Origin: Clostridia bacterium | Lineage (GTDB): Bacteria; Bacillota_A; Clostridia; Peptostreptococcales; JAAYPU01 | Direction of reading: 5' to 3' | Length of the DNA: 6,183 bases | Assembly: GCA_022360735.1 (NCBI GenBank) | Contig: JAKSCF010000206.1 | Location: 1 to 6,183, forward strand | Shown here: positions 1 through 6,070 of the stretch, one piece after another | Numbering within the stretch: position 1 is the first letter of the stretch | How the letters are laid out: the number at the start of each line of letters is the position of its first letter | Notes under the pieces: model-generated | Database searches by the model: none | Told to the model about the DNA's origin: nothing | Seen by the model: only the letters and a program-made list of their open reading frames with translations | Program-made: the position numbers and the translations under genes

Positions 1-812
1 GCTTTGAAAAGGGTATTTTAAGTTTAGATGATACAGGGGGATTAGACTTATACTTTGGTAATATCGATGCTGTTTTAGAGTTAGCAGAGCAAACAGGCAA
101 AGGAGAGGGCTTTGGCAAGTTAGTGGCAGAGGGTTCTGCTTTTCTATCAAGGCGAATAGGTAAGGGCAGTGAAAAGTATCTGACTACAGTTAAAGACAAA
201 GAACTTCCTGCACACATGCCCCAGACAAAGGCCGGAGTAGGACTTGCATATGCACTGGTTCCCTTCGGTGCAGATCATGTTTCAATTGAAATGGATCCGG
301 CTATAGGAGCACTGCCGTTATCTTCTCACATGAAAGCTTTAGGCTTTGATAGAGCAGAGGATCCAGCTGAAATGAACTTAGAAAAATCCAAGTTGTTTTG
401 GAGAACTCAGTGTGCCTACAGTTTGATGGATACAGCATCGGTTTGTATATTGGCGTTTGGATTTGGAATGGCAAATGATTTGGATGATTTAGTAGAAGCC
501 ATCAACCATGCGACGGGCTGGAAAACCAATTTTTATGAGCTTATGATGGTGGGGGAGCGGAGGCTTCAGCTTATGCGAGCTTTTAACGCACGAGAAGGCT
601 TTATAAATGCTGATGATGAACTTCCCCAAAAACTTTTTACGCCGCTTAATGGTGGGGTTACCGATGGTGTCATTATGGATAAGGATGCTTTTTATAAAGT
701 ACGTGATTTTTATTATGAGATGGCTGGCTGGACAGGTGAAAATGGTGCACCAACCACAGCAAGACTTATGTCCATTAACCTTGACTGGGCTGTGGATTAT
801 TTAAAGCAATAA
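1..812 (+). CDS. Aldehyde:ferredoxin oxidoreductase (tungsten pterin family), C-terminal part, 5' end outside window
   Basis: The reading frame is open from base 3 and enters from the left edge, so the real start lies outside the window; the GTG at 123 is internal. About 269 residues are visible, against roughly 600 for the family. The order of conserved blocks fits domains 2 and 3 of AOR: a GLDLYFGN-like segment, EGFGKLVAEG, RIGKGSEKY, ELPAHMPQ, then the late helical domain ending NAREGF and LPQKLFTPL. The Cys at 444-446 (SVCIL), about 120 residues from the C-terminus, sits where the fourth [4Fe-4S] ligand (Cys494 in Pyrococcus furiosus AOR) is expected. The other three ligands would be upstream of the window. 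The family oxidises aldehydes to carboxylates in the cytoplasm using ferredoxin and a tungsten-bispterin cofactor. In amino-acid fermenters the aldehydes usually come from 2-oxo acids; the substrate here cannot be told. It probably shares a transcript with ald, 24 bases downstream. Confidence 0.9.
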   Translation, partial: FEKGILSLDDTGGLDLYFGNIDAVLELAEQTGKGEGFGKLVAEGSAFLSRRIGKGSEKYLTTVKDKELPAHMPQTKAGVGLAYALVPFGADHVSIEMDPAIGALPLSSHMKALGFDRAEDPAEMNLEKSKLFWRTQCAYSLMDTASVCILAFGFGMANDLDDLVEAINHATGWKTNFYELMMVGERRLQLMRAFNAREGFINADDELPQKLFTPLNGGVTDGVIMDKDAFYKVRDFYYEMAGWTGENGAPTTARLMSINLDWAVDYLKQ

Positions 813-822
813 TAGCTATTTG

Positions 823-828
823 AGGAGG
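823..828 (+). promoter_or_regulatory. Ribosome binding site that decides the ald start
   Basis: AGGAGG lies 8 bases before the ATG at 837 but only 2 bases before the in-frame ATG at 831. The spacing favours 837, and the resulting N-terminus ([15 protein letters not shown]) is the usual one for alanine dehydrogenase. Confidence 0.85.
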
Positions 829-836
829 ATATGGTA

Positions 837-1952
837 ATGATTGTAGGTATTCCAAAAGAAATTAAAAACAATGAGAATAGAGTTGCTCTAACACCCGGAG
901 GAACTAAAACTTTAGCCTCCAGAGGACATAAAGTTTTAATTGAAACCAATGCAGGCATTGGAAGCGGATTTATTGATGAAGCGTATATGAATGCAGGTGC
1001 TGAAATATATAAAGAAAAAGTTGACCTGTTTAACGATGCAGAAATGATTATGAAAGTAAAAGAACCCTTAGCATCTGAGTATCCGCTGTTTAAAAAAGGT
1101 CAGGCTCTTTTTACTTATCTTCACCTTGCACCCAATCGGGAATTAACTCGAGCACTTTTAGATAAAGAAGTTACTGGAATCGCTTATGAAACGATTTCAC
1201 TTCCTAATGGCGTATTACCCCTTCTTGCACCAATGAGTGAAGTCGCCGGCAGAATGTCTGTACAGATTGGCGCAAGCTTGCTTCAAAAATACAATGGCGG
1301 TTCGGGGGTATTGCTTGGGGGTGTTCCCGGAGTTGCTTCGGGAGAGGTAGTTATTATTGGAGGAGGGGTTGTTGGAACCAATGCAGCAAAGATGGCAGTA
1401 GGGTTAGGTGCACGTGTAACGGTATTAGATGTAAATCCTATGCGTTTAGCTTATTTAGATGATATTTTTAACGGCCGAGTGATGACCTTAGCATATAACG
1501 AATATAATTGTGCAGAAGCGGTTAAAAGAGCTGATCTTTTAGTTGGTGCAGTGCTTGTGACAGGAAAAAGTGCACCCAAAATAGTCAATGAGGAAATGGT
1601 TAAGACTATGAAAAAAGGATCAGTAATTGTTGATGTGGCCATTGATCAAGGCGGATCTATTGAAACCATTGATAGAGTAACCACTCATGATAATCCGAGT
1701 TATGAAAAATACGGTGTCATTCATTACTCTGTTGCCAATATGCCGGGTGCTGTACCCAGAACATCTACATTTGCTTTAGAAGCAGCTACATTAAACTATG
1801 CCATACAGTTAGCAGACAAAGGCATTACGGCATGTTTAGCTGAAAATGATGCTTTATTAAAAGGATTAAATACCTATAAAGGCAAGGTCACTTGCAGTGC
1901 AGTATCAGAAAGCCTGGGGCTGCCGTATTGCAATCCTTGTGATGTACTTTAG
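837..1952 (+). CDS. ald: Alanine dehydrogenase
   Basis: The 371-residue protein matches the usual Ald length. The enzyme reversibly converts L-alanine, NAD+ and water to pyruvate, ammonia and NADH in the cytoplasm. Numbered from the ATG at 837, the known substrate and catalytic residues of the Mycobacterium tuberculosis enzyme fall in identical places: Arg15, Lys75 (MKVKEP), His96 (YLHLAP) and Asp270 (DVAIDQGG). The NAD-binding fold shows GGGVVG at 175-180 and the ribose-binding Asp198 in VLDVN. Also conserved are EDxxLP-like ETISLPNG at 118-125 and PMSEVAGRM at 132-140. A second ATG six bases upstream (831) would add two residues but is too close to the AGGAGG. The C-terminus ends with a CNPC pair (365-368) and has no further domain. 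It follows the AOR gene closely, consistent with one amino-acid catabolic transcript, and is closed by a strong palindromic terminator at 2021-2046. No separate promoter was recognised. Confidence 0.97.
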   Translation: MIVGIPKEIKNNENRVALTPGGTKTLASRGHKVLIETNAGIGSGFIDEAYMNAGAEIYKEKVDLFNDAEMIMKVKEPLASEYPLFKKGQALFTYLHLAPNRELTRALLDKEVTGIAYETISLPNGVLPLLAPMSEVAGRMSVQIGASLLQKYNGGSGVLLGGVPGVASGEVVIIGGGVVGTNAAKMAVGLGARVTVLDVNPMRLAYLDDIFNGRVMTLAYNEYNCAEAVKRADLLVGAVLVTGKSAPKIVNEEMVKTMKKGSVIVDVAIDQGGSIETIDRVTTHDNPSYEKYGVIHYSVANMPGAVPRTSTFALEAATLNYAIQLADKGITACLAENDALLKGLNTYKGKVTCSAVSESLGLPYCNPCDVL

Positions 1953-2012
1953 AGAAATGATTAGTAGCTAAGTTATTCACAATTTATGAAAGACATAATC
2001 CAGTATCCATTA

Positions 2013-2207
2013 TTAAAAGCAAAGACGGGAAATTTCCCGTCTTTTTAGAGCTTTTTCTATAACCAAATCATCTTTTATAACATTAAGTTTACGTAAGTAT
2101 TCTAATTCGGATTGATATTGCTCTGTAATTTTCTCTTTTTCTTCCAGCAAATTTCTTATTATTATGATCTCAGTAATATCTCTATATTTAGTTGTCAAGT
2201 TTAGAAA
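2013..2207 (-). pseudogene. Remnant of a PAS-type sigma-54 activator (linker fragment)
   Basis: The - strand frame reads KYRDITEI, then a charged coiled-coil stretch with YQSELEYLRKLN, then DDLVIEKALKR, before entering the terminator palindrome and stopping at 2013. This order (end of a PAS domain with RDITE, a helical linker with SELEYLR, then a 'd-lV-ES-amk' segment just before Walker A) is what I recognise from clostridial PAS-AAA+ sigma-54 activators. Only about 57 codons survive. An in-frame stop lies at 2208-2210, the only possible start is a TTG at 2198 without a Shine-Dalgarno sequence, and no AAA+ or DNA-binding domain follows. I therefore call it a gene fragment, not a small protein. 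Homologous residues run from about 2198 to 2040; the last eight codons come from the palindrome. It lies next to an intact sigma-54 activator with a different sensor domain, which suggests replacement or rearrangement. The assignment rests on remembered family sequence, not on a search. Confidence 0.6.
2021..2046 (+). terminator. Rho-independent terminator of the AOR-ald transcript, probably bidirectional
   Basis: Bases 2021-2044 form a perfect 24-base palindrome with half-site AAAGACGGGAAA. It can fold as a stem AAAGACGGG/CCCGTCTTT with a 6-base loop and runs into five T (2042-2046). On the - strand the same stem is followed by TTTGCTTTTAATA-like sequence, so it may stop transcripts from both sides. 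It lies 68 bases after the ald stop; nothing else was recognised between 1953 and 2020. Confidence 0.85.
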
Positions 2208-2236
2208 TTATCTTGTAATAATTGTCAACTTATAAT
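2208..2236 (+). promoter_or_regulatory. Candidate sigma-70-type promoter P1 of the activator gene
   Basis: A perfect TATAAT -10 element at 2231-2236 lies 17 bases after a weak -35 (TTATCT, 2208-2213). Direct TTGTCAA repeats at 2192-2198 and 2222-2228 (30 bases apart) and an inverted TTGTC/GACAA pair (2222-2226, 2242-2246) surround the -10, and could be operator half-sites. The call rests on motif and spacing only; AT-rich DNA gives such matches by chance. Confidence 0.4.
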
Positions 2237-2258
2237 TTTTAGACAAGAGGATGTAAGT

Positions 2259-2287
2259 TTGCTCGTGTTAGATTTTTCTGATAGAAT
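2259..2287 (+). promoter_or_regulatory. Candidate sigma-70-type promoter P2 of the activator gene
   Basis: TTGCTC at 2259-2264 is separated by exactly 17 bases from TAGAAT at 2282-2287, giving a leader of about 60 bases before the ATG at 2357. It is an alternative to, or works together with, P1. No sigma-54 (-24/-12) element was found upstream of this gene. Confidence 0.4.
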
Positions 2288-2344
2288 GATTTTAATAGAA
2301 TAATGTGGTGGCATTTTGTATAGGGATGGGTGTCATCTGAGCTT

Positions 2345-2349
2345 GGAGG
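2345..2349 (+). promoter_or_regulatory. Ribosome binding site that decides the activator start
   Basis: GGAGG ends seven bases before the ATG at 2357, an ideal spacing. It lies inside the longer open frame that begins with GTG at 2330, and no Shine-Dalgarno sequence precedes that GTG, so 2357 is taken as the start. Confidence 0.85.
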
Positions 2350-2356
2350 GGAATGC

Positions 2357-4432
2357 ATGTATTCAGAACACGGTGTCAATAGAGTTTTAGAGCCAGAAAA
2401 TGTTTTTCCTGTTTCAGCATGGAAACTTGACAATAGTGAGAAAATATATAGCAATGAGTTAAGAATACGAGTAGAAAGATTGCATTTTGAAGCAGCAGCT
2501 TTTAAGCAAATATGTAATGACTGTAACAATGACATATATAAAGTCAAAGAGAAAATTATGTCCATAGTAGAAAAACGAGGGAAGCTTCACAATCCGTTTA
2601 CAGATACGGGTGGTGTTTTATATGGTATTGTGGAAGAGATGGGTGACAACTATGTTAATGACAGCGGCCTAGCGGTTGGGGATGAAGTTATTGGATTGGC
2701 TTCATTAACGATGCTGCCTCTTAAAATAAACCGAATTATTAATATCGATTTTCTATATGGACAAGTGGATATAGAAGGCTATTGTATCTATTTTAGTTTT
2801 TGTCCCATTATTAAAAAACCTGATAATGTACCGACAGAAATTGCTTTACTGACATTAGATGATTCAGGTTCAATTTTTCATATATATAAACAAGCAGAAA
2901 AAGGAAGCAAGTTCCTTGTTATAGGAAACGATGTTTTAAGTATGGTGTTATATGGATACACCATAAAAAAAGCTAACGATTTTGATTGTGAATTAATTGG
3001 AGTAATTGATAAAGGAAGCGGATACGCCAATTTAAACCAGTCAGATAAGTTAGCTCTAAACGTTAATAAAATATTTGATAAAATGTATGTTTTGGATATT
3101 CTTAAACCGTTAGAGTGTATTAAAACCTTGCAAGAAGAACACGAAAAGCTTTTTGATTTAAGCGTTAACTGCGCCAATATACCTGGGGCTGAAACCATTA
3201 ATGCTTTAATGACTCAGGAAAATGGTTTTATCTTTTTTCCCAGCCTTATTAACAATTACAGTATCGCACTATTTATATGCGAAGGAGTAGGGAAACAATT
3301 TAATATACGATGTTCTGAAGGATATATGGAAGGGTATTTGGATTTTATAGTTGATCTGCTAAAAGATATGAGTAAAACCATAAAAGACATTGCCGATTCC
3401 GGTAAGATTTTAACAGATATTAAGATGCAGCATATCGATAATACTTCTGTTAAAATATCCAATTACTACTATAAAAAAGGTTTGATTGATGATTTTATCT
3501 ACTATAGTAGTTCTATGGACAATGTCCTCAATGAAGCGCTGGATGTTGCTAAATACGATTGCAACGTATTAGTTAGAGGAGAAACCGGTGTAGGGAAAGA
3601 AAAGATTGCCTGCATTATTCATAAAAACAGCAATAGAAAGATGAATCCTTTTATTAAAATTAACTGTGCTTCAATTAATAGCAATTTGCTTGAGTCAGAG
3701 TTTTTTGGTTATGAAAAAGGTGCTTTCACAGGCGCAGCCAATACAGGAAAGCAAGGTTACTTTGAGTTAGCGGATACAGGTATTATTTTCTTAGATGAGG
3801 TAGGCGAGCTGCCTCTTGATATGCAAGCTAAATTGTTAAGGGTCATTCAAGATGGAGAGTTTTATAGAGTAGGCGGTATTCGCCCGATTAGAACCAATGT
3901 AAGAGTTATTTCCGCAACCAATCAAAATCTTGAGGAAATGATTCAAAATAATATGTTTAGAAAAGATTTGTATTATAGACTGAATGTATTTCCTATAACC
4001 ATACCACCACTTAGAGAGAGAAAGCAAGAAATCATGCCCCTTGCAGAGTATTTTGTTAAGAGTTATAGAGAAAAATTCAATCTCAATGTATCAGTGGATA
4101 GTAATGCACTTTATTACTTATCTGAATATGACTGGCCGGGAAATATTAGAGAACTGGAGAATATGATACAGAGAATATTGATAAGCAACAAAGGAGAAAG
4201 AATTACTGCATTTGATATTATTAAAGAGTTGAATAAAGATTTAATAGGACATATAAGAGAATACAGACATGATGAGTATGAACATATACCTCTAAAAGAA
4301 ATATTAGAATCTTATGAAAAAAATATCCTAGAGTATGCCATGAAAAAACACAAATCCACACGAAAAGCTGCAGAAGCTTTAGGAATCAGCCAAACTCAGA
4401 TGGTTAGAAAAAAGCATGAATATGATATATAA
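2357..4432 (+). CDS. Sigma-54-dependent transcriptional activator with an N-terminal Kdd-like (diaminohexanoate dehydrogenase) sensor domain
   Basis: The predicted protein has 691 residues. Residues about 1-335 align along their length with the Kdd protein encoded at 4856: RVLEP near the start, HNPFTDTGG (78-86) against HNPVTGSGG, NCANIPGAE (271-279) against NCVNIPNTE, CEGVGK (308-313) against AEGVGK. The Rossmann loop is destroyed: VIGNDVLSM (188-196) replaces VIGGGGKSG, so dinucleotide binding and catalysis are doubtful. A linker follows, then a complete AAA+ domain: Walker A GETGVGKE (408-415), GAFTGA (455-460), Walker B IIFLDE (476-481), RVISATNQ (516-523), FRKDLYYRL (534-542) and WPGNIREL (593-600). 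The C-terminal 25 residues form a Fis/TyrR-like helix-turn-helix (STRKAAEALGIS onward). The intact GAFTGA loop implies real contact with sigma-54 RNA polymerase. The neighbouring kdd has a -24/-12 promoter, so kdd is the obvious target. Inferred role: sensing a lysine-fermentation intermediate. The ligand is unknown; no signal peptide or membrane segment is seen. Confidence 0.93.
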   Translation: MYSEHGVNRVLEPENVFPVSAWKLDNSEKIYSNELRIRVERLHFEAAAFKQICNDCNNDIYKVKEKIMSIVEKRGKLHNPFTDTGGVLYGIVEEMGDNYVNDSGLAVGDEVIGLASLTMLPLKINRIINIDFLYGQVDIEGYCIYFSFCPIIKKPDNVPTEIALLTLDDSGSIFHIYKQAEKGSKFLVIGNDVLSMVLYGYTIKKANDFDCELIGVIDKGSGYANLNQSDKLALNVNKIFDKMYVLDILKPLECIKTLQEEHEKLFDLSVNCANIPGAETINALMTQENGFIFFPSLINNYSIALFICEGVGKQFNIRCSEGYMEGYLDFIVDLLKDMSKTIKDIADSGKILTDIKMQHIDNTSVKISNYYYKKGLIDDFIYYSSSMDNVLNEALDVAKYDCNVLVRGETGVGKEKIACIIHKNSNRKMNPFIKINCASINSNLLESEFFGYEKGAFTGAANTGKQGYFELADTGIIFLDEVGELPLDMQAKLLRVIQDGEFYRVGGIRPIRTNVRVISATNQNLEEMIQNNMFRKDLYYRLNVFPITIPPLRERKQEIMPLAEYFVKSYREKFNLNVSVDSNALYYLSEYDWPGNIRELENMIQRILISNKGERITAFDIIKELNKDLIGHIREYRHDEYEHIPLKEILESYEKNILEYAMKKHKSTRKAAEALGISQTQMVRKKHEYDI

Positions 4433-4533
4433 CCCAGATTATTCATGGAAACTGCAAAAAAGGTACAAGTATTTTGGAATTTATCGATTCTATAATTTTT
4501 TTGCTGTACTTGGTTAGTACAGTAGAAAAATTA
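4431..4533 (+). repeat. ~103-base interspersed repeat, copy 1
   Basis: This stretch, starting inside the activator stop codon with AACCCAGATTATT and ending AGAAAAATTA, recurs at 5927-6030. The copies differ by about three substitutions and one inserted C in the T-run, about 96% identity, while the DNA on either side is unrelated. Both copies lie in the same orientation just downstream of a gene. No terminal inverted repeat, open frame or target-site duplication was seen. The last 43 bases form a long hairpin (4492-4534). Between this copy and the inverted repeat at 4636 (about 100 bases) I see no gene or clear signal. Confidence 0.9.
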
Positions 4534-4534
4534 T
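4492..4534 (+). other. Long hairpin at the end of repeat copy 1
   Basis: Bases 4492-4510 can pair with 4516-4534 across a TGGTT loop: a perfect CTGTACT/AGTACAG top, then a G-T, T-A, T-G step, then an AT-only base, 19 pairs in all including two wobbles. No T-run follows, so it is not a standard terminator, though it could still end or stabilise the activator mRNA. An earlier CAAGTA (4466-4471) can pair with TACTTG (4507-4512), which would compete with this stem. Confidence 0.6.
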
Positions 4535-4635
4535 GGGAGCGAGAAAACCAAAAGACGCAGTAGATTTTTTGTAGTTTATCGTGAATAATTTGGGTATAGG
4601 TATAAGAGATTAAAAAAGTGTATAAGATAAGAGAG

Positions 4636-4727
4636 AAGCACACTGTTTTGTTCGTTTTCGGTTCACTTTTATTAACGTTTTATACGTAAAAGACTCGGAA
4701 TTAACATATGAACAATAAAGTGTGCTT
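4636..4727 (+). promoter_or_regulatory. Long inverted repeat, candidate enhancer (upstream activating sequence) for kdd
   Basis: AAGCACACT-N5-GTTC (4636-4653) is mirrored by GAAC-N5-AGTGTGCTT (4710-4727), giving 18-base arms that match at 16 positions with a 56-base interior. With transcription expected near 4817, the arms centre at roughly -172 and -98, the usual zone for sigma-54 enhancer sites. The two arms may be two binding sites for the activator. The interior holds a smaller imperfect repeat (CTTTTA 4666-4671, TAAAAG 4687-4692). The repeat is seen directly; the binding role is inferred. Confidence 0.55.
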
Positions 4728-4790
4728 TTGTATTGGCCTTTAATACGGCATATTTCAACATTTTAAATTTTATAAATTATTTCATAAAAA

Positions 4791-4806
4791 TGGCATAGGA
4801 ATTGCA
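4791..4806 (+). promoter_or_regulatory. Sigma-54 (-24/-12) promoter of kdd
   Basis: TGGCAT at 4791-4796 and TTGCA at 4802-4806 match the consensus TGGCAC-N5-TTGCW at every position except the sixth, with the required 12 bases between the GG and GC elements. Transcription should start near 4816-4818, about 40 bases before the kdd ATG. An activator of the right class is encoded immediately upstream, and 60 bases of very AT-rich, probably flexible DNA separate promoter and enhancer candidate. Confidence 0.9.
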
Positions 4807-4823
4807 CATAATATAAGTGTGCA
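4803..4823 (+). promoter_or_regulatory. Small inverted repeat over the -12 element and start site of kdd
   Basis: TGCACA (4803-4808) is mirrored by TGTGCA (4818-4823) with a 9-base spacer. It overlaps the -12 box and the expected start point, so a protein bound here would block the promoter. Six-base arms can arise by chance. Confidence 0.3.
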
Positions 4824-4855
4824 CAAAAATTTAAGATTTTAAATGGAGGTTTACA

Positions 4856-5893
4856 ATGAAGAAGGGATGCATTTATGGGACACATCGAGTATTAGAACCA
4901 AAAGGTGTATTGCCGCAACCTGCAATAAAAATTGACAATACTATGGATATCTATGATAATGAAATTTTAATTGATGTTCATACTTTAAATATTGATTCAG
5001 CAAGTTTTACACAAATTAAAGAACAAGCGGATAATGACGAAGAAAAAATAAAAGAAATTATGATGAGCATAGTGAAGGAAAGAGGTAAGCATCATAATCC
5101 GGTAACAGGGTCCGGCGGTATGCTGGTAGGAACAATAGAAAAAATAGGAGAAGCTTTAAAGGGAAAAATTGATTTAAAAGAAGGAGATAAGATTGCTACA
5201 TTGGTTTCTTTATCTTTGACACCGTTGGTCATTGAAGCAATACTAAATATAAGAAAAGAAATTGATCAAGTCGATATAAAAGGAAAAGCTATTCTATTTG
5301 AGAGTGGTATCTATGCAAAATTACCGGAAGATATGCCCATAAAGTTAGCATTATCTGCACTTGATGTTGCCGGTGCTCCGGCGCAAACTGCAAAACTAGT
5401 TAAGCCTGGTGATATCGTAGTCGTTATTGGCGGAGGTGGAAAATCCGGGCTGTTATGTTTGTATGAAGCTAAGAAAAGAGCGGGTGTTACAGGAAAAGTT
5501 ATTTGTATAGGCAGAAGTGAAAAGAGTGTCAACAAAGCAAAGAAACTTGGATTAGCAGATGCATTTATTCAAGCGGATGCAACACAAGCTATAGAGATAT
5601 ATAATAAAGTAAGAGAAGTTACAGGCGGCGAGTTAGCAGATATAGTCATTAACTGCGTCAATATTCCTAACACTGAAATGTCAAGTATTATCATTACAAA
5701 AGATAATGGCACGGTATATTTCTTTAGTATGGCAACCAGTTTTACAAAAGCTGCCCTTGGAGCAGAAGGTGTGGGGAAAGATGCCAATATGATTGTGGGT
5801 AATGGTTACACGAGAGATCATGCTGAGATAACCTTACAAGTTCTGCGAGAGTGTAAGCCATTACGCGATTTATTTGAGACAACATATGCATAA
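4856..5893 (+). CDS. kdd: L-erythro-3,5-diaminohexanoate dehydrogenase
   Basis: The 345-residue protein has the length and characteristic sequence of Kdd (EC 1.4.1.11): YGTHRVLEPKGVLPQPA near the N-terminus, NIDSASFTQIKEQA (45-58), HHNPVTGSGGM (79-89), a Rossmann-type loop VIGGGGKSG (190-198), NCVNIPNTE (266-274) and EGVGKDANM (304-312). It catalyses NAD(P)-dependent oxidative deamination of 3,5-diaminohexanoate to 5-amino-3-oxohexanoate and ammonia in the cytoplasm. This follows lysine 2,3-aminomutase and beta-lysine 5,6-aminomutase and precedes the Kce cleavage enzyme in lysine fermentation. GGAGG at 4845-4849, six bases before the ATG, supports the start. A sigma-54 promoter lies directly upstream and a Kdd-derived sigma-54 activator is the preceding gene, so inducible control by a pathway compound is likely. 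Unusually, the 290 bases after it contain no kce, kal or kam gene, so it may be transcribed alone or lie at the end of its cluster. Confidence 0.96.
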   Translation: MKKGCIYGTHRVLEPKGVLPQPAIKIDNTMDIYDNEILIDVHTLNIDSASFTQIKEQADNDEEKIKEIMMSIVKERGKHHNPVTGSGGMLVGTIEKIGEALKGKIDLKEGDKIATLVSLSLTPLVIEAILNIRKEIDQVDIKGKAILFESGIYAKLPEDMPIKLALSALDVAGAPAQTAKLVKPGDIVVVIGGGGKSGLLCLYEAKKRAGVTGKVICIGRSEKSVNKAKKLGLADAFIQADATQAIEIYNKVREVTGGELADIVINCVNIPNTEMSSIIITKDNGTVYFFSMATSFTKAALGAEGVGKDANMIVGNGYTRDHAEITLQVLRECKPLRDLFETTYA

Positions 5894-5926
5894 TAAAAAC
5901 CAGAGCATATTCTTTTTTCATCGTTA

Positions 5927-6030
5927 AACCCAGATTATTTACGGAAACTGCTAAAAAGGTACAAGTATTTTGGAATTTATCGATTCTATAATTCTTTTTG
6001 CTGTACTTGGTTAGTACAGTAGAAAAATTA
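5927..6030 (+). repeat. ~103-base interspersed repeat, copy 2
   Basis: This is the second copy of the element at 4431, starting 33 bases after the kdd stop and in the same orientation. Its terminal hairpin (5989-6030) keeps CTGTACT/AGTACAG and the TGGTT loop. The extra C at 5994 is a single-base bulge that leaves the rest of the stem paired. Together the two copies bracket the kdd promoter and gene, so recombination between them would remove or duplicate a unit of 1496 bases. The 32 bases between the kdd stop and the repeat hold only a T-run (TTTTTT at 5913-5918) without a clear stem. Confidence 0.9.
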
Positions 6031-6070
6031 ACTGAAAAACTATTAGCTAATCAAAGATTGGAGAATTCGA

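Noticed and set aside
123..125. GTG at 123 as the start of the first gene
   Set aside because: The upstream frame is open to the window edge and encodes recognisable AOR sequence, so this codon is internal.
2309..2324. TGGCA followed by TTTTGTATAGG upstream of the activator, as a second sigma-54 promoter
   Set aside because: There is no GC dinucleotide at the -12 position; with correct spacing the bases read ATAGG, so it fails the consensus.
2330..2356. GTG start at 2330 for the activator
   Set aside because: No Shine-Dalgarno sequence precedes it, while GGAGG at 2345-2349 is correctly spaced for the ATG at 2357, and the Kdd-like alignment begins after 2357.
2239..2565. Minus-strand open frame overlapping the activator start
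   Set aside because: It shadows the real gene, has no recognisable domain, and would cover the activator's promoter and ribosome binding site.
4431..4533. Repeat copies as ends of an insertion sequence or composite transposon
   Set aside because: No transposase, no terminal inverted repeats and no target-site duplication around either copy; the enclosed DNA is kdd with its native promoter.
4443..4643. Minus-strand open frame over the first 103-base repeat
   Set aside because: Low-complexity translation, no ribosome binding site, and half of it lies in a repeat and hairpin; no family resemblance.
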